This document shows positions 52,517-60,120 of a stretch of 60,120 nucleotides of DNA, piece after piece; position 1 is the stretch's first letter, and each line of letters opens with the position of its first letter. The position numbers and the translations under genes are program-made. The notes below the pieces were generated by a model. The model was not told the origin of the DNA and searched no databases. It saw nothing but the letters and a program-made list of their open reading frames with translations. The DNA comes from Nitrososphaeria archaeon. Its GTDB lineage: Archaea > Thermoproteota > Nitrososphaeria > Conexivisphaerales > DTJL01. The DNA lies in NCBI GenBank assembly GCA_029775965.1, contig JARVJU010000012.1:1-60120 (forward strand), written 5' to 3'.

Positions 52517-53677
52517 CTACTTGTCGTTACGCTTTGCAGCCATTTGTGGAAGAACAAAGAAGACCATAACCCAAGCTATAACAAAAATACAGACTGGGAG
52601 CATACTAGGGAATAGAGCTGTCAAACCATATTTCGCTATGATAAGTGCTGCTATGGGAGGTGAAATAAATTCGGAGAGACCTGATGAAGTAGAGAAGATG
52701 TAATTTGCAACTACTGTCTTCCCTTTCTCTACACTCTGAAATGAATTAAATGTAGTCCAAGGATAGATTAGAGCATGGGGCACAGAGAACATAAGCATCC
52801 CGATTAAAAACAATACTATAGAGTTAGAAAATGAAATGATCACAAATGAAGCAAGAAGAAACAATGAAGGGAGTATCATAATACCTCCGAAGTATGATGT
52901 CTTTAACTTCGTTGAGAGAAGTCTAAGAATGGTTGACATGATAAATATAGACCCCAGAAGTGCAAACATGTATGATGCATGCAGATCGAACCTTTGCAAT
53001 CCATATATGCCAGAATATGATAGAATCACAGGAAGCAGTAAAGAATAAAGCATGTTTAACCAGTACGATTTTGCAAAGTTTCCACTCCTTATTATGGAAG
53101 GAATATCCCTAAAATCAACTGCATCAATAGGTATCTTGGTAACTTTTTTTGTGCTTGTAACTAACAAAAGAAGTAATGAACAGATAAACGCTATCAGAAA
53201 TATGACAGAGAGAGAAGAAAGGAATGTGATCAAAGAACTGACAAGCGTCCCAAGTATAAGTCCTATTGAAAGTGCTATGGAATAAAAACCGATACCCAAA
53301 TATGGGTTAGTTGATCCTGAATTCGAATGCATTATGGGAGCTAGCAACGGCTGAACAAGACCTGCACCAGTTCCTGCTAGTGAAAAAGCTATTATGAAGA
53401 ATATGAGTTCTTTTGGTGCAATTGCAAAAGTAAGCAAGGATATGGATAGAATTATGAAGCCAGCGGTAATTATCTGATTTGTCTTTCGTATTGAAAAGGC
53501 GAATAATGCTCCAAGCCCATTGCAAATCCAGAGAATGGAGATGAGTATACCTACCTCAGATGGCTGAATCTGTAATGATTGCAGGGCAAAAACAGGAGCG
53601 ACGGTCTGCAATATAACACCTATAAATCTGATAATCAATGTTATAACAAAAGGAATTGTAAAAGAAGGCTTGATCAT
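52517..53677 (-). CDS. MFS transporter, 12 TM
   Basis: 386 aa with about 12 hydrophobic segments, organised as two six-helix halves joined by a charged loop (TSTKKVTKIPIDAVDFRDIPS). The N-terminal QIQPSEVGILISILWICNGLGALFAF and FSLAGTGAGLVQPLLAPIM resemble sugar or metabolite exporters of the major facilitator superfamily; charged motif A is weak. Substrate unknown. Followed upstream 13 nt away by the glycosyltransferase gene on the same strand, so these may be coexpressed. Confidence 0.82.
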   Translation of the reverse strand: MIKPSFTIPFVITLIIRFIGVILQTVAPVFALQSLQIQPSEVGILISILWICNGLGALFAFSIRKTNQIITAGFIILSISLLTFAIAPKELIFFIIAFSLAGTGAGLVQPLLAPIMHSNSGSTNPYLGIGFYSIALSIGLILGTLVSSLITFLSSLSVIFLIAFICSLLLLLVTSTKKVTKIPIDAVDFRDIPSIIRSGNFAKSYWLNMLYSLLLPVILSYSGIYGLQRFDLHASYMFALLGSIFIMSTILRLLSTKLKTSYFGGIMILPSLFLLASFVIISFSNSIVLFLIGMLMFSVPHALIYPWTTFNSFQSVEKGKTVVANYIFSTSSGLSEFISPPIAALIIAKYGLTALFPSMLPVCIFVIAWVMVFFVLPQMAAKRNDK

Positions 53678-53690
53678 TCAGCTAATCCTC

Positions 53691-54749
53691 TCACTGAATC
53701 ATTGCATCCTCATAAATCTGCATCAGCTTCTTGCCTATTTCTGCAGGAGAGAATCTATGGCTTACAAACTGCTTAGCAGACAAGGACATTCTATTTCTGA
53801 GTTCTTCATTCTCTATTAGTTTCGCAGTAAGGTTCGTAAACTCTTCTGTATCATTTTGAGAAGCCAGATATCCATTTACACTGTGCATGATCAGCTCTGG
53901 CAGAGCATCTCTGCGTGTTGTGACAACAGGTATGCCATAGGACATCGCTTCGACTATGCTGAGAGCAAAAGCATCATTTCTTGTCGGCAGTACAAATATA
54001 TCAGATAGCGGATAGATGTATGAATAGAGTAAAGAGTCGTCTGGCTGCCTGAAATATCTTATCTTGCTATCCGCATGCACACGTCGCAGAATATCACTCT
54101 GATTTATTTCCCCAACAAAGATCATCCTAACATTGTTGAACTCTTTAGATAGTCTCCAGAAGAGCTGAAGTGAAATATCCCCTCCCTTTCTTAGAAAATC
54201 TCTGCCTAAAAATAGTATGTTGACACCTTCATGGCTGATTCTGTGATTCCTGACAGGAGAAGGAGGAGGAATTACAGCTATCTTAGATTTATCTATCCCG
54301 TCTGACTCGTATCCTTTTCTAGCCCAATCCGACCAGACTACTGTTTTTTTGCACAAAGACGAATTTATGTACGAGGAAAATAATTCTTTAATCTGTCTTG
54401 CAACCCATCCATCAGAGTTCACGTACCTGCGAAGAAACTGACTTGGAGATTGGTCATTTTCATGAATCCATGGTTTTCCATACCTATGGAGATTCCAATA
54501 AAAAGAATGCACAATGCTAAAATTCGAAGTCTGCACCGGGAAAAAATGCTCTGCAGCAAATTTTGCTATTGAAGCCAATGAAGAATGCAGGGTGAACTCG
54601 TAATGCCCTAAAATCTTTGGTGTTTTAGCCATCTGTCTTGCAAGTGAATATCTGACGCCTGAAGGAGGATGGATCAGCCTGAGCAGAGCACCTCGCCTGA
54701 TTTTATTCGTTACGGGGTCTTTTTCCGCTACAACTAGGCACTTTATCAT
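53691..54749 (-). CDS. Glycosyltransferase family 4 (GT-B)
   Basis: 352 aa with the GT-B two-domain fold. The C-terminal nucleotide-sugar site is clear: LFLGRDFLRKGGD, LYSYIYPLSDIFVLPTRNDAFALSIVEAMSYGIPVVTTRRDALPE including the E-x7-E motif. The N-terminal acceptor domain is divergent. Probable role: building surface glycans, in keeping with the UDP-sulfoquinovose synthase gene 158 nt upstream on the same strand. Sugar donor cannot be named. Confidence 0.88.
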   Translation of the reverse strand: MIKCLVVAEKDPVTNKIRRGALLRLIHPPSGVRYSLARQMAKTPKILGHYEFTLHSSLASIAKFAAEHFFPVQTSNFSIVHSFYWNLHRYGKPWIHENDQSPSQFLRRYVNSDGWVARQIKELFSSYINSSLCKKTVVWSDWARKGYESDGIDKSKIAVIPPPSPVRNHRISHEGVNILFLGRDFLRKGGDISLQLFWRLSKEFNNVRMIFVGEINQSDILRRVHADSKIRYFRQPDDSLLYSYIYPLSDIFVLPTRNDAFALSIVEAMSYGIPVVTTRRDALPELIMHSVNGYLASQNDTEEFTNLTAKLIENEELRNRMSLSAKQFVSHRFSPAEIGKKLMQIYEDAMIQ

Positions 54750-54907
54750 AAGTATCCTTTAACCATTTTACTCAGAAAGAAGACGTTTTAAAAAAGTGGC
54801 GTCTCCAGCAAGGGATTATGGTATATTGCTTTGCATCTAAATAAATTTAGCTCTAAACGATATACTTGTTGCAGAGGTGTACAGCAAAAGGTGCACATGT
54901 ATCAGGT

Positions 54908-56200
54908 TCATTCTCTTTCACGTGTCAAAGGTTCATGAACTGTGAGCTCTGTAGCAAAAGGTAGAATCTCTTCCTTTGTCTGAACTTTCATAAGATCATA
55001 TGGTATCTTAAAGAACTTTGAAGATTTGTTCTTTCCCTGTTTCCAGTCTACAGTTGGGTAAATGAGATGCTTCATCTTCTCTGCTCTATGCCTGTTGGAT
55101 ATAACAGCTTCAAACATTTCCCTCAGGATGGTATCGATATCTTTTTTTCTCCTAAAGCCTAGCTCTGGCAGTATCTTATGTTCCACAGCATAATAATGAT
55201 CTTCAGATTCAACTCTTGGATTATCGATACTCCTTATCTTTGGCCTAATTCCAAATTCGCCAGCAATAGACAGAACCTTCTCGGCAAGCTGCACCGTATC
55301 GTATATTTCGTCAAGTTGATTTACAACCCTGTACTCTCCCTCCTTTGGCGGATGCTCTAGTAATAACGAAAGGCAGTTGACACTATCATAAAGAGATAGG
55401 AATCCTCTTTTCTGCCTTCCCTTACCATAAATCAACAATTCATTAAGTATCACAGCTTGGACAACATATTTGTTAATGACAGTTCCCCATATTGAATCAA
55501 AATCGAACCTTGTATTCAGTTTATCATCTACCATCTCGTCTACTTTGGTTCCATAGACAACACCCTGCATCACGTCTGTAGCTCTAATATTGAAGATTTT
55601 ATTCGCTAAAAGAACATTGAATGTGTCGAATATCTTACTTAGATGATACCAGCTGCCACCATTCCTAGGGAACATGACTCTAGCCTTCCTTCCTTTGAGA
55701 TCAAGCTCTATGTCACCCTCTTTGATTTCTATACCAGGGGTGCCGTATTCTCCCATAGAACCCATTTTAAGCAGATGAGCACCTGGAACATGCCTTGAGA
55801 TTGAAAATAAGATATTAAGGTTTGTTGCTATGTTTGATAGCTGAGTGTACAAGGCATGCTCTTGGTCTATCATGCTGAAAGGAGCGCTTCTTTGCTGAGC
55901 CAGGTGCACTACACTCTGAGGTTTATACTCAGCAATAATTCTGTCAACCTGATCTATATCTCTTGCATCAGCAGGTACAAAGACTAAATTATCCTTTCCA
56001 AATTGCTCTCTGTAAGCTCTGAGTCTCTCATACATGCTCTCGATGGGAACAAGTGAATCTGAATACACAGACGCCACAAGTCTTCTTGTTGCAAAGTTAT
56101 CTACAAGAATTATTGTCTCATCAGTAGTAACTCCGAGGTGAATAGCAAGTGCCCATCCTATATAACCGTCAGCGCCAAATATTGCAACTGGTCCTTTCAA
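54908..56200 (-). CDS. UDP-sulfoquinovose synthase (Agl3/SQD1 family)
   Basis: 430-aa short-chain dehydrogenase/epimerase-type enzyme converting UDP-glucose and sulfite to UDP-sulfoquinovose. NAD site GADGYIGWALA at the N-terminus, DNFATRR, KMGSMGEYGTPG, and catalytic Y-x3-K in GGSWYHLSKIFDTFN are the diagnostic features of SQD1 and of Sulfolobus Agl3. In archaea the sugar is used in N-glycans of S-layer proteins. The gene has a 158-nt gap to the glycosyltransferase downstream. The last about 35 residues are charged and less conserved. High confidence in family, moderate in physiological use. Confidence 0.9.
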   Translation of the reverse strand: MKGPVAIFGADGYIGWALAIHLGVTTDETIILVDNFATRRLVASVYSDSLVPIESMYERLRAYREQFGKDNLVFVPADARDIDQVDRIIAEYKPQSVVHLAQQRSAPFSMIDQEHALYTQLSNIATNLNILFSISRHVPGAHLLKMGSMGEYGTPGIEIKEGDIELDLKGRKARVMFPRNGGSWYHLSKIFDTFNVLLANKIFNIRATDVMQGVVYGTKVDEMVDDKLNTRFDFDSIWGTVINKYVVQAVILNELLIYGKGRQKRGFLSLYDSVNCLSLLLEHPPKEGEYRVVNQLDEIYDTVQLAEKVLSIAGEFGIRPKIRSIDNPRVESEDHYYAVEHKILPELGFRRKKDIDTILREMFEAVISNRHRAEKMKHLIYPTVDWKQGKNKSSKFFKIPYDLMKVQTKEEILPFATELTVHEPLTRERE

Positions 56201-56313
56201 TTCACTTCCCTCCTTGCCAAAGATGAATCATCAGGCATACAGCTCTGGCAACTTGCCTCAGCTTGCTGATATTTATACACATAAGAACGGTTCGTATAGA
56301 TGCTCCGTACATG

Positions 56314-56607
56314 CTATAGCGAGAGACCAAAACCAGAAAGGAAGGATTCAGCTTTTTTTACTTCTCTGATAAACTCTTTACCCATATCCGTTATAACATA
56401 ATATCTATTCTCTTCTGCGTGAATCTCCTGAAGAAGACCTCTAGCTATCAATTCATCGAGATACTTCACTAGTCTGTCGTATGAAAGATTTGCCTTGTAC
56501 AGGACCCTTGTTAACTTCGCGTTGCCTTCCTCCTCCACCGAAGAAAGTATATCGAAGTATATCTTTATTCTACTTCTTGTCTTCTGTGGCTGTGTCAATA
56601 TGCCCAC
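56314..56607 (-). CDS. Winged-helix regulator, archaeal
   Basis: 97 aa: SRIKIYFDILSSVEEEGNAKLTRVLYKANLSYDRLVKYLDELIARGLL is the wHTH, followed by wing NRYYVITDMGKEFI and a short C-terminal helix. It matches a widespread archaeal family of small predicted regulators (COG3432-like). It starts inside the 3' end of the membrane protein gene (38-nt overlap), so the two are cotranscribed and perhaps work as a membrane sensor/regulator pair. Confidence 0.85.
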   Translation of the reverse strand: MGILTQPQKTRSRIKIYFDILSSVEEEGNAKLTRVLYKANLSYDRLVKYLDELIARGLLQEIHAEENRYYVITDMGKEFIREVKKAESFLSGFGLSL

Positions 56608-57319
56608 TCCGAATCAAAAACAAAAGCAAGGAAAGGAATCCCGCAAACTGCACAAAGTTCGCAAGTACAAAGATAAAGCCAGACATAACAATAGAAGAGC
56701 CTAACATCACTAGATGAGCTATCAATATGAGTACGAAGCCAGCCAAGACAAGTAAGGAAAACTTACTCTTTGTCCTGCCGTGCATGAGGAAGCCTTGGAA
56801 GACAACAAACGAGAGGAGGACTATTACTATAAGCTGTGTTATATCATTCACGTAAGTACCGAGTAGGAAGTAATATTGGCGAACTGGCCTTGCAATTAGA
56901 AATAGAGCAAACACAGCAGTTGTTATACCTTCCCTTCTGCTGTATGCTCCGCGAGAGTAGCCGAGTGCAAAGGAAGAGTAAGCAAAGACCTGAAGTACCA
57001 AGTATAATAATGATGATATGTAAACTAACCTGAGATCTTCAGTTATCCTTCCGACATTGAATGCGAGCAGACTCAGTAAGGATCCTTCAAGCAGCAGCCC
57101 TATACCCAGCATCATGAAGCCAAAGCTGACGAACTTTAGAACATCACTTTCGATAAGCCTGTTGTACTTGAAAGCTGTATAGCTAACAAGTAACGCTACA
57201 GCACCGCTAAGGATGTCTAGAATCGCCGTTGTTACGAACAGCAAGTCTGGCATGGGTAAAGGCAAGAACGATAGTGTATTAAGTTTTGTCAGCTCTGCAA
57301 CGATTATCATTATTCCCAT
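56570..57319 (-). CDS. Seven-helix membrane protein, unknown function
   Basis: 249 aa with about seven hydrophobic segments (LLFVTTAILDILSGAVALLVS, FGFMMLGIGLLLEGSLLSLL, LLYLVLQVFAYSSFALGYS and others). No catalytic motif identified. Start is taken at ATG 57319 behind GGTGA; the open frame extends to 57370, overlapping the divergent UbiD region. Translationally coupled to the winged-helix gene by overlap. A signal-sensing or transport role is possible, not shown. Confidence 0.8.
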   Translation of the reverse strand: MGIMIIVAELTKLNTLSFLPLPMPDLLFVTTAILDILSGAVALLVSYTAFKYNRLIESDVLKFVSFGFMMLGIGLLLEGSLLSLLAFNVGRITEDLRLVYISSLLYLVLQVFAYSSFALGYSRGAYSRREGITTAVFALFLIARPVRQYYFLLGTYVNDITQLIVIVLLSFVVFQGFLMHGRTKSKFSLLVLAGFVLILIAHLVMLGSSIVMSGFIFVLANFVQFAGFLSLLLFLIRSGHIDTATEDKK

Positions 57320-57374
57320 TCTGTCACCTAAAATCGAAGTGCAGATATACCAGTCTATCTCAAGCAGCATCCGT

Positions 57375-58820
57375 ATGCCTTTCGACTCTTTGCGGGATTA
57401 TATTTCGGCTCTTGAGGAGAGAGGTCAGTTAAAACGAGTGAAGGTTCAGGTATCTGCAGAGCTTGAGATAGCAGAGATATTAAGAAGAGTGATGTACAGT
57501 AAAGGACCTGCACTCCTTTTTGAGAACATTAAGGGCTATGATATTCCTATAGCAGCGAACCTTTTTGGTTCTGAAGAAAGAATGAGAATAGCGCTTGGTG
57601 TTGAGAATTTTGAAGAGCTGGGCACAAGAATAACAAACCTGTTACAGATGGAATTGCCAACAGGAATTCTTGAAAAAATTTCAACACTTCCAAAGCTGGC
57701 TCAGCTTGCTGGCTATGCGCCAAAAATAGTAAAAAAAGGACCAGTAACTGAAATGATTGAAACCGATAGCCCATCACTCGCATTTCTTCCTGCACTAAAG
57801 TCTTGGCCAGGGGACGCCGGTTCGTTCATAACCTTCGGTATGGTTCTTACCAAGAACCCTATTACTGGAGTGAGAAATTTGGGTGTATACAGGATGCAGA
57901 TATACGACGAAAGATCTGCTGCGATGCATTGGCAGATACACAAAAGGGGAGCATTACACTACAGCATGATGGCTGAGGAGAAAAAGAAGATACAGGTGGC
58001 GGTAATTATAGGAGCGGACCCCGGGACTATTTACTCCAGCGTAGCTCCCGTACCCGAAGGTCTTGATAAGTATCTCTACTCTGGTATAATAAGAGGTCAA
58101 GGTTTAGAGCTTGTCAAATGCAAGACTGTCGACCTTGAGGTCCCTGCGAATGCGGAAATAGTGCTTGAAGGATATGTCGATCCAAATGATATAAGGCAAG
58201 AAGGACCTTTTGGGGATCACACAGGCTACTATTCAGAGCCAGAACCATTTCCTGTGTTCCACCTTACTGGTGTGATGAGGAGAGAGAAGCCTATCTACCT
58301 TGCTACGATTGTAGGTAAACCTGTTATGGAAGATGCATACATTGGAAAGGTGGTTGAAAAAGCGTTTCTACCTCTGATGAGGCTTCTCCAGCCTGAAATT
58401 GTTGATGTAAACTTCCCCTCTAGCGCCTGGTTTCAAGGGTTAGCAGTTGTTTCGATCAAGAAAAGATACCCAGGCCAAGCAAAAAAGGTGATGATGGGAC
58501 TGTGGGGAACGGGGCAGCTTTCCTTAACCAAAATGCTGGTTGTAGTAGATGATGATATCAATATACACAATATGGATGAAGTAGTTTGGGCAGTTACTAC
58601 AAGAACAGATCCAGCAAGAGATATACTTATTATTAGCAATGTGCCTACAGACACACTTGATCCATCATCACCACTGAGAAATTTTGGGTCAAAGCTAGGA
58701 ATAGATGCTACAATAAAGACGGAAGCAGAGGGTCATATGAGGAATTCTATGCAGCCAATAATCCCAGACAAAGTTACATCCGACCTTGTAGACAGAAAGT
58801 GGCGCGAATATGGTTTCTAA
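57375..58820 (+). CDS. UbiD-family prenylated-FMN decarboxylase
   Basis: 481 aa from ATG 57375; the open frame to 57213 overlaps the divergent membrane gene and lacks homology-like sequence. Conserved cofactor and active-site regions are visible: NLGVYRMQIYDERSAAMHWQIHKRGA (Arg contact to prFMN phosphate), VEGYVDPNDIRQEGPFGDHTGYYSEPE (catalytic Glu). In many archaea a UbiD homologue is the anhydromevalonate phosphate decarboxylase of the modified mevalonate pathway; in others it acts on aromatic acids. With prenyl synthase and geranylgeranyl reductase in the window, the mevalonate role is attractive. No ubiX is adjacent. Confidence 0.9.
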   Translation: MPFDSLRDYISALEERGQLKRVKVQVSAELEIAEILRRVMYSKGPALLFENIKGYDIPIAANLFGSEERMRIALGVENFEELGTRITNLLQMELPTGILEKISTLPKLAQLAGYAPKIVKKGPVTEMIETDSPSLAFLPALKSWPGDAGSFITFGMVLTKNPITGVRNLGVYRMQIYDERSAAMHWQIHKRGALHYSMMAEEKKKIQVAVIIGADPGTIYSSVAPVPEGLDKYLYSGIIRGQGLELVKCKTVDLEVPANAEIVLEGYVDPNDIRQEGPFGDHTGYYSEPEPFPVFHLTGVMRREKPIYLATIVGKPVMEDAYIGKVVEKAFLPLMRLLQPEIVDVNFPSSAWFQGLAVVSIKKRYPGQAKKVMMGLWGTGQLSLTKMLVVVDDDINIHNMDEVVWAVTTRTDPARDILIISNVPTDTLDPSSPLRNFGSKLGIDATIKTEAEGHMRNSMQPIIPDKVTSDLVDRKWREYGF

Positions 58821-58932
58821 GGGATGTTTATACAAGATACTGCAGGAAAGCATTTACCTAAGGCGTGTTATCTCCAGAAGACAAAATAATTTTTCATACT
58901 ATGGACATATTTCTGCTTTTAAAGGTAAAACT

Positions 58933-58974
58933 CTTTATCTAATCTCTCAAGAAGACCCCGTCCGCAAGGGCGGG
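58933..58974 (+). repeat. IS605-type hairpin repeat, copy 3
   Basis: Matches copies 1 and 2 from TTTATCTAATCTC (one base different) through the GCAA-capped stem (CCCCGTCC/GGGCGGGG), but then diverges: GATGAATTG instead of TAGTTCAC. It lies 67 nt upstream of the intact tnpB at 59042. It may thus be the left end of that element, or the right-end remnant of an earlier one. Confidence 0.7.
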
Positions 58975-59041
58975 GATGAATTGTGATAAGAGCGAATAAA
59001 AGACTTAATAGCTTTGTAGTCAATAGCTCTTGGATGTTCCG

Positions 59042-60120
59042 ATGCAGAAAGATGTTCAGATAACTGTTGTAGGAAAGGTTCTCAACCCTAATGAGCAAAA
59101 GGTTTTGGCATTAAACAGATGCCTCGGTGAATACATTAGACTTGTAAAATGGTATCTCTTGCTAAACAATATCTCTAAGACATACTTGCATAAAAATGGA
59201 TATTACTATGCTAGAGAGAACTTTGAACTTGGCTCAGCTTTAATACAGACTGCCAGAGACAAAGCAGTTGAAATTCTCAAAAGCTTTAGAAAAAAAGGCA
59301 AGAAGAACAGTGTCTTAAGGTTAAAAAGGATATCAATTAGATTTGACAAGCGATGCTACACCTTTTCAAAGACAACCAATGTCTTAACTCCATATTGGCT
59401 GACTCTAACACTTAATCACAAGCGAATAAGCCTGCCAATAGCATTTGGGAAGCGTCAAGAAAGATATATTGACTCAGCATTAAGAAAGGAATTGTCTTTC
59501 ACTACAGTTGACATGGTTAAGCATGATGGAGAATGGTATGCTCATTTTGTGCTGAAAAAGACTGTTACATTTGAAGATGAGCCTCAAACTGTTATTGGTA
59601 TAGACATAGGTGAGGTAAATCTTGCAACAGCCATAGCATTAACTGACAAGCCACAGAAGGGGAAGTTCTGGAGGGGCTCAGAAATAAAGCAAACAAGAGG
59701 ATTGTATAATCACATCAGAAGAAGACTTGGAGAAAAGAAACTTTTCAAAAAGATTAAGGAAATTGGTACAAAGGAGAAACGTATAGTTAACCAGCAACTG
59801 CACATTGTAGCGAATCAGATAATTGCGTATGCAAAGCAGTTCTCAAAGCCTGTAATTGCGATGGAAGACTTGAACGGTTTGAAAAAACATATGAATTTCT
59901 CAAAGAGAATAAACAGGCTAGTGCATTCAATGCCGTATCGCAAACTGCAACTCTACATCGAATACAAAGCAAATCTTGAAAAGATAGAAGTTAGATACAT
60001 CAGAGCCAGAGGAACATCTAAGACATGCCATAGATGTGGGTATGTTACCCAGAAGGTAAATGGAAGAGAATTCAGATGTCCAAAGTGCGGATTGATATAC
60101 AACAGAGATTTAAACGGAGC
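59042..60120 (+). CDS. tnpB: TnpB (IS605 OrfB), open at right edge
   Basis: 359 codons without interruption, cut by the window end. RuvC-I aspartate lies in VIGIDIGEVNLATAIAL, RuvC-II glutamate in PVIAMEDLNGLKKHM, a zinc ribbon CHRCGY ... CPKCGL follows, and the RuvC-III aspartate in NRDLNGA is at the very edge, so the RNA-guided nuclease looks intact. ATG 59042 is preferred; TTG 59030 is in frame. Sequence differs clearly from the decayed tnpB at 42412, so it is a separate lineage. No tnpA is found before it; an omega RNA would be expected beyond the edge. Confidence 0.9.
   Translation, partial: MQKDVQITVVGKVLNPNEQKVLALNRCLGEYIRLVKWYLLLNNISKTYLHKNGYYYARENFELGSALIQTARDKAVEILKSFRKKGKKNSVLRLKRISIRFDKRCYTFSKTTNVLTPYWLTLTLNHKRISLPIAFGKRQERYIDSALRKELSFTTVDMVKHDGEWYAHFVLKKTVTFEDEPQTVIGIDIGEVNLATAIALTDKPQKGKFWRGSEIKQTRGLYNHIRRRLGEKKLFKKIKEIGTKEKRIVNQQLHIVANQIIAYAKQFSKPVIAMEDLNGLKKHMNFSKRINRLVHSMPYRKLQLYIEYKANLEKIEVRYIRARGTSKTCHRCGYVTQKVNGREFRCPKCGLIYNRDLNG

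Overview
This window looks like the chromosome of a thermophilic archaeon of the TACK group, most easily reconciled with a deep-branching, thaumarchaeal-like lineage. The pointers are an A-type ATP synthase operon, a complex I of archaeal type with no NuoE/F/G, a geranylgeranyl reductase-like flavoprotein and a prenyl synthase, intron-containing tRNAs, Csa1/Csa3-type CRISPR proteins, and many genes whose start codon (often TTG) lies about 25-32 nt behind a TATA box, as expected for leaderless transcripts. The lineage is an inference from gene content; no rRNA is present to settle it.

Positions 1-13629 are a complete type I-D CRISPR-Cas locus. A 37-nt-repeat array (27 full repeats, continuing beyond the left edge) is read leftward from a leader at 2008-2100. 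Behind it, on the same strand, lie cas2, csa1, cas1 and cas4 (an adaptation module with two Cas4-family nucleases, I-A style). Divergently, on the + strand, run cas10d, a small-subunit candidate, csc2 (cas7), csc1 (cas5), a helicase-only cas3', the CARF/HTH regulator csa3 and cas6. The locus ends at a decayed DDE transposase remnant that abuts an intron-containing tRNA-Arg(CCT).

14112-19226 holds assorted genes: an NTF2-like protein, a CBS-pair protein, a 14-TM MFS exporter, an AlkA-type glycosylase, a class III PLP enzyme and an OsmC protein. 19331-28655 is the A-ATPase operon K-E-C-F-A-B-D-(66-aa membrane ORF)-H-I, with a 244-residue intein in the Walker A loop of subunit A. Directly convergent with it is a second pair of rotor genes (C2 and K2). 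After the geranylgeranyl reductase-like gene, 31342-40081 encodes the membrane arm of complex I as A-H-J-K-M-L-M-N: four antiporter-like subunits, and no B, C, D or I in their usual places.

40078-46508 is patchier: a prenyl diphosphate synthase, an HTH regulator, two small ORFs, a frameshifted tnpB with its right-end hairpin, a tRNA-Glu(TTC) with two introns, a cation/proton antiporter and a winged-helix regulator. A ~50-nt repeat containing a GCAA-capped hairpin occurs three times (42264, 46459, 58933), each time close to tnpB genes or standing alone. 46516-58820 carries an AsnRS-like asparagine synthetase candidate, pyrE, pyrD and pyrF, RNase HI, a multi-pass membrane protein with paired HxxxH motifs, an MFS protein, a glycosyltransferase, a UDP-sulfoquinovose synthase, a winged-helix/membrane protein pair and a UbiD decarboxylase that may serve the archaeal mevalonate route. 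An apparently intact tnpB runs off the right edge.

Together the core genes cover energy conservation (complex I feeding the ATP synthase), isoprenoid lipid synthesis (prenyl synthase, reductase, perhaps UbiD), pyrimidine synthesis and cell-surface glycosylation. The accessory part is defence (type I-D) and IS200/IS605-type remnants.
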